Below, one piece after another: positions 61,497-64,000 of a stretch of DNA of 64,000 nt (position 1 is its first letter; each line of letters begins with the position of its first letter). The translations under genes and the position numbers were made by a program. The notes below the pieces were generated by a model, which was not told where the DNA came from, searched no databases, and saw only the letters and a program-made list of their open reading frames with translations. The DNA is from Thermoanaerobacter sp. A7A (lineage in GTDB: Bacteria > Bacillota > Thermoanaerobacteria > Thermoanaerobacterales > Thermoanaerobacteraceae), in the NCBI RefSeq assembly GCF_000445185.1, contig NZ_AVAF01000171.1:1-64000 (forward strand), given 5' to 3'.

Positions 61497-62402
61497 TTGA
61501 AAAGGAAAATCGCATTACTTTTATTTTTTGTTTTTATAGTATTTTTAACCGTATCCTGCTCTGCCAAAAAAGACGTTGTTGCAACTGTTAATGGGGAAAA
61601 CATTACAAATGCTGAATACAAAAAAGCTTTTGACCAAGTAAAAGCTCAAATTGAAAGTAGTCCACAATATACAAAAGACATATGGAATCAGGATTATCAA
61701 GGGAAAAAATTTTTAGATGCAGTAAAGGAAAATGTGCTTGATAATTTAATTGCTCAAAAAATACTTGTGCAAGAGGCAATAAAAAATAATATTACAGTTA
61801 CAGATAAAGAAATAGATGATGAGTATCAAAAAGAAAAGGAAGTTAATAAAGATATTACAAAGGAAGATGTGAAAAATTACCTTTTAATAAATAAGCTCTT
61901 TGACAAATATACAAAAGATGTAAAAGTTACAGAAGAAGAGTTAAAAAAGTATTATGATAATAATAAAGAACAGTTTGAAGTAGTAAAGGCTAGTCATATA
62001 TTAGTGGCTGATGAAAAAACAGCAGAAGATATATACAATCGACTTATGAAAGGGGAAAATTTTGCTACTTTAGCAAAAGAGTATTCTACTGATACGGCTA
62101 CAAAAGACAAAGGAGGAGATCTGGGAGAATTTCCTCATGGTGTTATGGTTCCTGAGTTTGACCAAGTAGTTTTTTCACTTAAGAAAGGTGAGATATCAAA
62201 ACCTGTTAAGACTGCTTATGGATATCATATAATAAAGTCAGAGGGTGTTACAATAAAACCTTTTAATGAAGTAAAAGATGCGATAGAAAGATATTTGTTA
62301 AATAATAAGAAAAATCAGGTTATTAAAGAAAAATATGATGCACTTGAGAAAGCAGCAAAGATACAAAAGTTTCCTCAAAATATAAAAGTAACAGTGGGAT
62401 AA
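61497..62402 (+). CDS. prsA: Lipoprotein peptidyl-prolyl isomerase, PrsA/SurA-like
   Basis: Extracytoplasmic folding factor for secreted proteins. The 301-residue product has a lipoprotein signal (FVFIVFLTVSCSAKK, Cys in LTVSC), a SurA_N-type helical domain (TVNGENITNAEYKKAFDQV) and a parvulin domain (VKASHILVADEKTAEDI; ATKDKGGDLGEFPHGVMVPEFDQVVF; TAYGYHIIKSE). The start is TTG after GGAGGATG. It follows mfd, as in other Firmicutes. With many surface proteins in this window, a PrsA-like foldase makes sense. Terminator after. Confidence 0.92.
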   Translation: MKRKIALLLFFVFIVFLTVSCSAKKDVVATVNGENITNAEYKKAFDQVKAQIESSPQYTKDIWNQDYQGKKFLDAVKENVLDNLIAQKILVQEAIKNNITVTDKEIDDEYQKEKEVNKDITKEDVKNYLLINKLFDKYTKDVKVTEEELKKYYDNNKEQFEVVKASHILVADEKTAEDIYNRLMKGENFATLAKEYSTDTATKDKGGDLGEFPHGVMVPEFDQVVFSLKKGEISKPVKTAYGYHIIKSEGVTIKPFNEVKDAIERYLLNNKKNQVIKEKYDALEKAAKIQKFPQNIKVTVG

Positions 62403-62406
62403 AAAT

Positions 62407-62435
62407 CCGGCAATTTAGTTGCCGGTCTTTTTTTT
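62407..62435 (+). terminator. Terminator of prsA
   Basis: CCGGCAA (62407-62413) pairs with TTGCCGG (62419-62425), then TCTTTTTTTTT. Confidence 0.9.
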
Positions 62436-62437
62436 GC

Positions 62438-62467
62438 GAATAAATTTATGGAAAAATATAAATACTA
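62438..62467 (+). promoter_or_regulatory. Sigma-G-type promoter of spoVT
   Basis: GAATA (62438-62442), 18 bp and AATACTA (62461-62467) resemble the sigma-G consensus (GNATR, then CATNNTA). spoVT is a forespore sigma-G gene in Bacillus. Confidence 0.55.
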
Positions 62468-62506
62468 ATCTTGAGCTAAAAATTTTAGGAAATGGAGGTA
62501 TTTACT

Positions 62507-63058
62507 TTGAAGGCTACAGGAATTGTACGCAGAATAGATGATTTAGGAAGAGTTGTTATTCCTAAAGAAATTCGAAGAACATTAAGAATTAAGGAAGGAG
62601 ACCCTTTAGAAATTTTTACAGATAAAGAAGGAGAGATAATTTTAAAGAAATATTCTCCAATAAGTGAATTAAGCGATTTTGCGCAAGAGTACGCTGATAG
62701 CATATATCAATCTACAAAGCACCCTGTATGCATTACAGATACAGATAATGTAATAGCTGTTTCCGGTGTAGCAAAAAAAGAATTAATTGATAAACCAATA
62801 AGTCAAGAATTAGAAAAATATTTGGAAGAAAAAAAGACGATAATGCTTGGGACTGGGAAAGATAAAGGACCGATTAAAATAGCAGATGGACAGGAATTTA
62901 ACATTACATCTCAAGTTATAGTTCCTATTATTTCAAGAGGAGATACAATAGGAAGTGTGGTGATTTTTACTAAAGAAGCCGGTGAAGCAGTTACAGAAGT
63001 TGAAGCAAAAATCGCTGAAACTGCTGCTGCTTTTTTGGGTAAACAGATGGAAGAATAA
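62507..63058 (+). CDS. spoVT: Stage V sporulation regulator SpoVT
   Basis: AbrB-family transcription factor of the forespore. The 183-residue product has the swapped-hairpin AbrB domain (ATGIVRRIDDLGRVVIPKEIRRTLRIKEGDPLEIFT) and a GAF-like C-terminal domain (about 55-180). The track start at ATG 62492 includes the ribosome site; TTG at 62507, eight bases after GGAGGT, gives MKATGIVRRIDDLG. A sigma-G-like promoter lies upstream. Confidence 0.96.
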   Translation: MKATGIVRRIDDLGRVVIPKEIRRTLRIKEGDPLEIFTDKEGEIILKKYSPISELSDFAQEYADSIYQSTKHPVCITDTDNVIAVSGVAKKELIDKPISQELEKYLEEKKTIMLGTGKDKGPIKIADGQEFNITSQVIVPIISRGDTIGSVVIFTKEAGEAVTEVEAKIAETAAAFLGKQMEE

Positions 63059-63087
63059 ATTTATATACACATATATATACCCCTCTG

Positions 63088-63096
63088 CATATTATA
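63088..63096 (+). promoter_or_regulatory. Sigma-K-type -10 element before yabG
   Basis: CATATTATA matches CATANNNTA, with an AC about 17 bp upstream in ACACATATA. yabG is sigma-K-dependent in Bacillus. The ribosome site GGGGGG and an upstream CCCCTCTGC form an inverted repeat around it. Confidence 0.5.
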
Positions 63097-63130
63097 AACT
63101 ATGAATTAAGCTGCGCAGGGGGGTTAATTT

Positions 63131-63985
63131 ATGGCTTTTCGCATTAATGATATTGTAATGAGAAAGTCTTATGGCTCTGACATTTTGTTTAGAGTCATTA
63201 ATGTTATAGATAATAAAGGAGTAAGACATTATCTTTTACACGGTTTAAACATGAGAATAATTGCAGATGCACCAGAAGATGACCTTATAGAGGCTTCTCG
63301 CGCCAAAATTGCGGAATATGATAGGCCTTATAGAGAAAAGGCAGAATACCTTTTAAAAAAAATTGCTTCTTCAAAAAACCTTCAGCGAAAAAAAGGGATG
63401 GTACGTGCAAGTCGGCAAGAGCCTTACGGAAGGCCAGGAAAAGTTCTTCACATAGATGGAGATGAAGAATATTTAAATATATGTCTTGATGCTTATAAAA
63501 AGGTTGGTATGGAAGTCGTAGGAGTAGTGGTAAAGGAAGAAGAACAACCAGATAAAGTGTATGACCTTTTAGAAAAATATAGGCCGGATATATTGGTTCT
63601 TACAGGTCATGATAGTATAAGAAGCAATAGCAGGGATTATGGCGATATAAACAACTATAGAAATTCTAAGTATTTTGTGGAAGCGGTTAAAAATGCAAGA
63701 AAGTACGAACCTGCACTTGACAATTTAGTGATTTTTGCAGGAGCTTGTCAATCAAATTACGAAGCTCTTATAAAGGTGGGAGCCAATTATGCCAGCTCTC
63801 CAGAAAGGGTTTTAATACACTGCCTTGATCCAGTCTTGGTAAGTGAAAAAGTAGCTTTTTCCCATATAAATGAGCTTGTAAAAATTGAAGAATTAATAGA
63901 AAACACTATAACGGGAGCACCAGGAATTGGAGGATTGCAGACAATGGGAAAATTTAGATATGGTGTTCCAAAAGGCAAATATTAA
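63131..63985 (+). CDS. yabG: Sporulation-specific cysteine protease YabG
   Basis: Mother-cell protease that processes spore coat proteins. The 284-residue product has the family features: an N-terminal KOW-like segment (FRINDIVMRKSYGSDILFRVINV), GRPGKVLHIDGDEEYLNICL, DILVLTGHDS (candidate catalytic His), VIFAGACQSNYEAL (candidate catalytic Cys) and the end GGLQTMGKFRYGVPKGKY. Preceded by AGGGGGG and a sigma-K-like promoter. It closes the window; about 15 bases follow its stop. Confidence 0.95.
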   Translation: MAFRINDIVMRKSYGSDILFRVINVIDNKGVRHYLLHGLNMRIIADAPEDDLIEASRAKIAEYDRPYREKAEYLLKKIASSKNLQRKKGMVRASRQEPYGRPGKVLHIDGDEEYLNICLDAYKKVGMEVVGVVVKEEEQPDKVYDLLEKYRPDILVLTGHDSIRSNSRDYGDINNYRNSKYFVEAVKNARKYEPALDNLVIFAGACQSNYEALIKVGANYASSPERVLIHCLDPVLVSEKVAFSHINELVKIEELIENTITGAPGIGGLQTMGKFRYGVPKGKY

Positions 63986-64000
63986 ATTAATTTACTCCTT

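Overview
This window looks like a near-origin chromosomal segment of a thermophilic, low-GC, spore-forming Firmicute, most likely Thermoanaerobacter or a close relative. The reasons are AT-rich DNA with strong GGAGG-type ribosome sites and many TTG/GTG starts, sporulation genes (spoVG, spoVT, yabG), SLH-type surface proteins, and the block purR-spoVG-glmU-prs-pth-mfd-prsA-spoVT-yabG, which lies close to oriC in Bacillus and relatives. The genus is inferred from general resemblance; no search was run. No tRNA or rRNA gene was seen.

Layout. 1-1739: the trailer-side part of a CRISPR array (26 repeats, cut by the window edge). 1787-2048: remnant of a peptidase E gene. 2094-7771: a type I-B-like adaptation module (cas4, cas1, cas2) in which cas1 and cas2 are separated by about 3.9 kb carrying a membrane protein gene and a two-gene Na+-symporter cassette (metP/metS type), flanked by two diverged direct repeats. 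7892-10856: an FMN/FAD/Fe-S oxidoreductase, then a yycJ-like MBL hydrolase preceded by a DnaA-box hairpin and an overlapping 6-codon upstream ORF. 10912-11210: remnant of an amino acid permease. 11465-15149: threonine operon (thrR-like regulator, hom, thrC, thrB). 15311-17099: an IS607-type element (serine recombinase plus TnpB). 17223-24983: a C-terminal processing protease and a 1989-residue SLH-anchored subtilase. 25205-27902: a serine-pathway pair (class V aminotransferase, serA). 27977-32084: RelE-type toxin-antitoxin, PHP phosphoesterase, pyrG with a complex leader, and a PIN toxin-antitoxin pair. 32165-40339: a cell-surface block (AMIN/SH3b/glycosidase-like protein, an SLH polysaccharide deacetylase broken by one amber codon, a DUF4127 protein, and a major S-layer-like protein). 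40506-44065: fructose operon (fruR-like, fruK, PTS EIIA, EIIBC). 44267-45584: VapBC-like pair and Hsp20. 45748-49183: CPBP protease, LacI/MalR-like regulator, murC. 49358-63985: the near-origin housekeeping and sporulation block, with an OmpR-family two-component system and an HtrA protease inside it.

The most interesting signal that no single gene explains is a set of hexamers repeated on an 11-bp period (TGTWAH/RTTACA or TTHACA type, N5 spacers) in front of the glycosidase-like gene, the deacetylase, the S-layer gene and the htrA gene that follows the two-component system. This suggests a cell-envelope regulon controlled by a PhoP/WalR-type response regulator. Other points are a sunset-like domain inserted in frame into the S-layer gene between exact 34-bp direct repeats, the split CRISPR adaptation module, and the pyrG leader with two short ORFs, a 13-bp hairpin and an attenuator.
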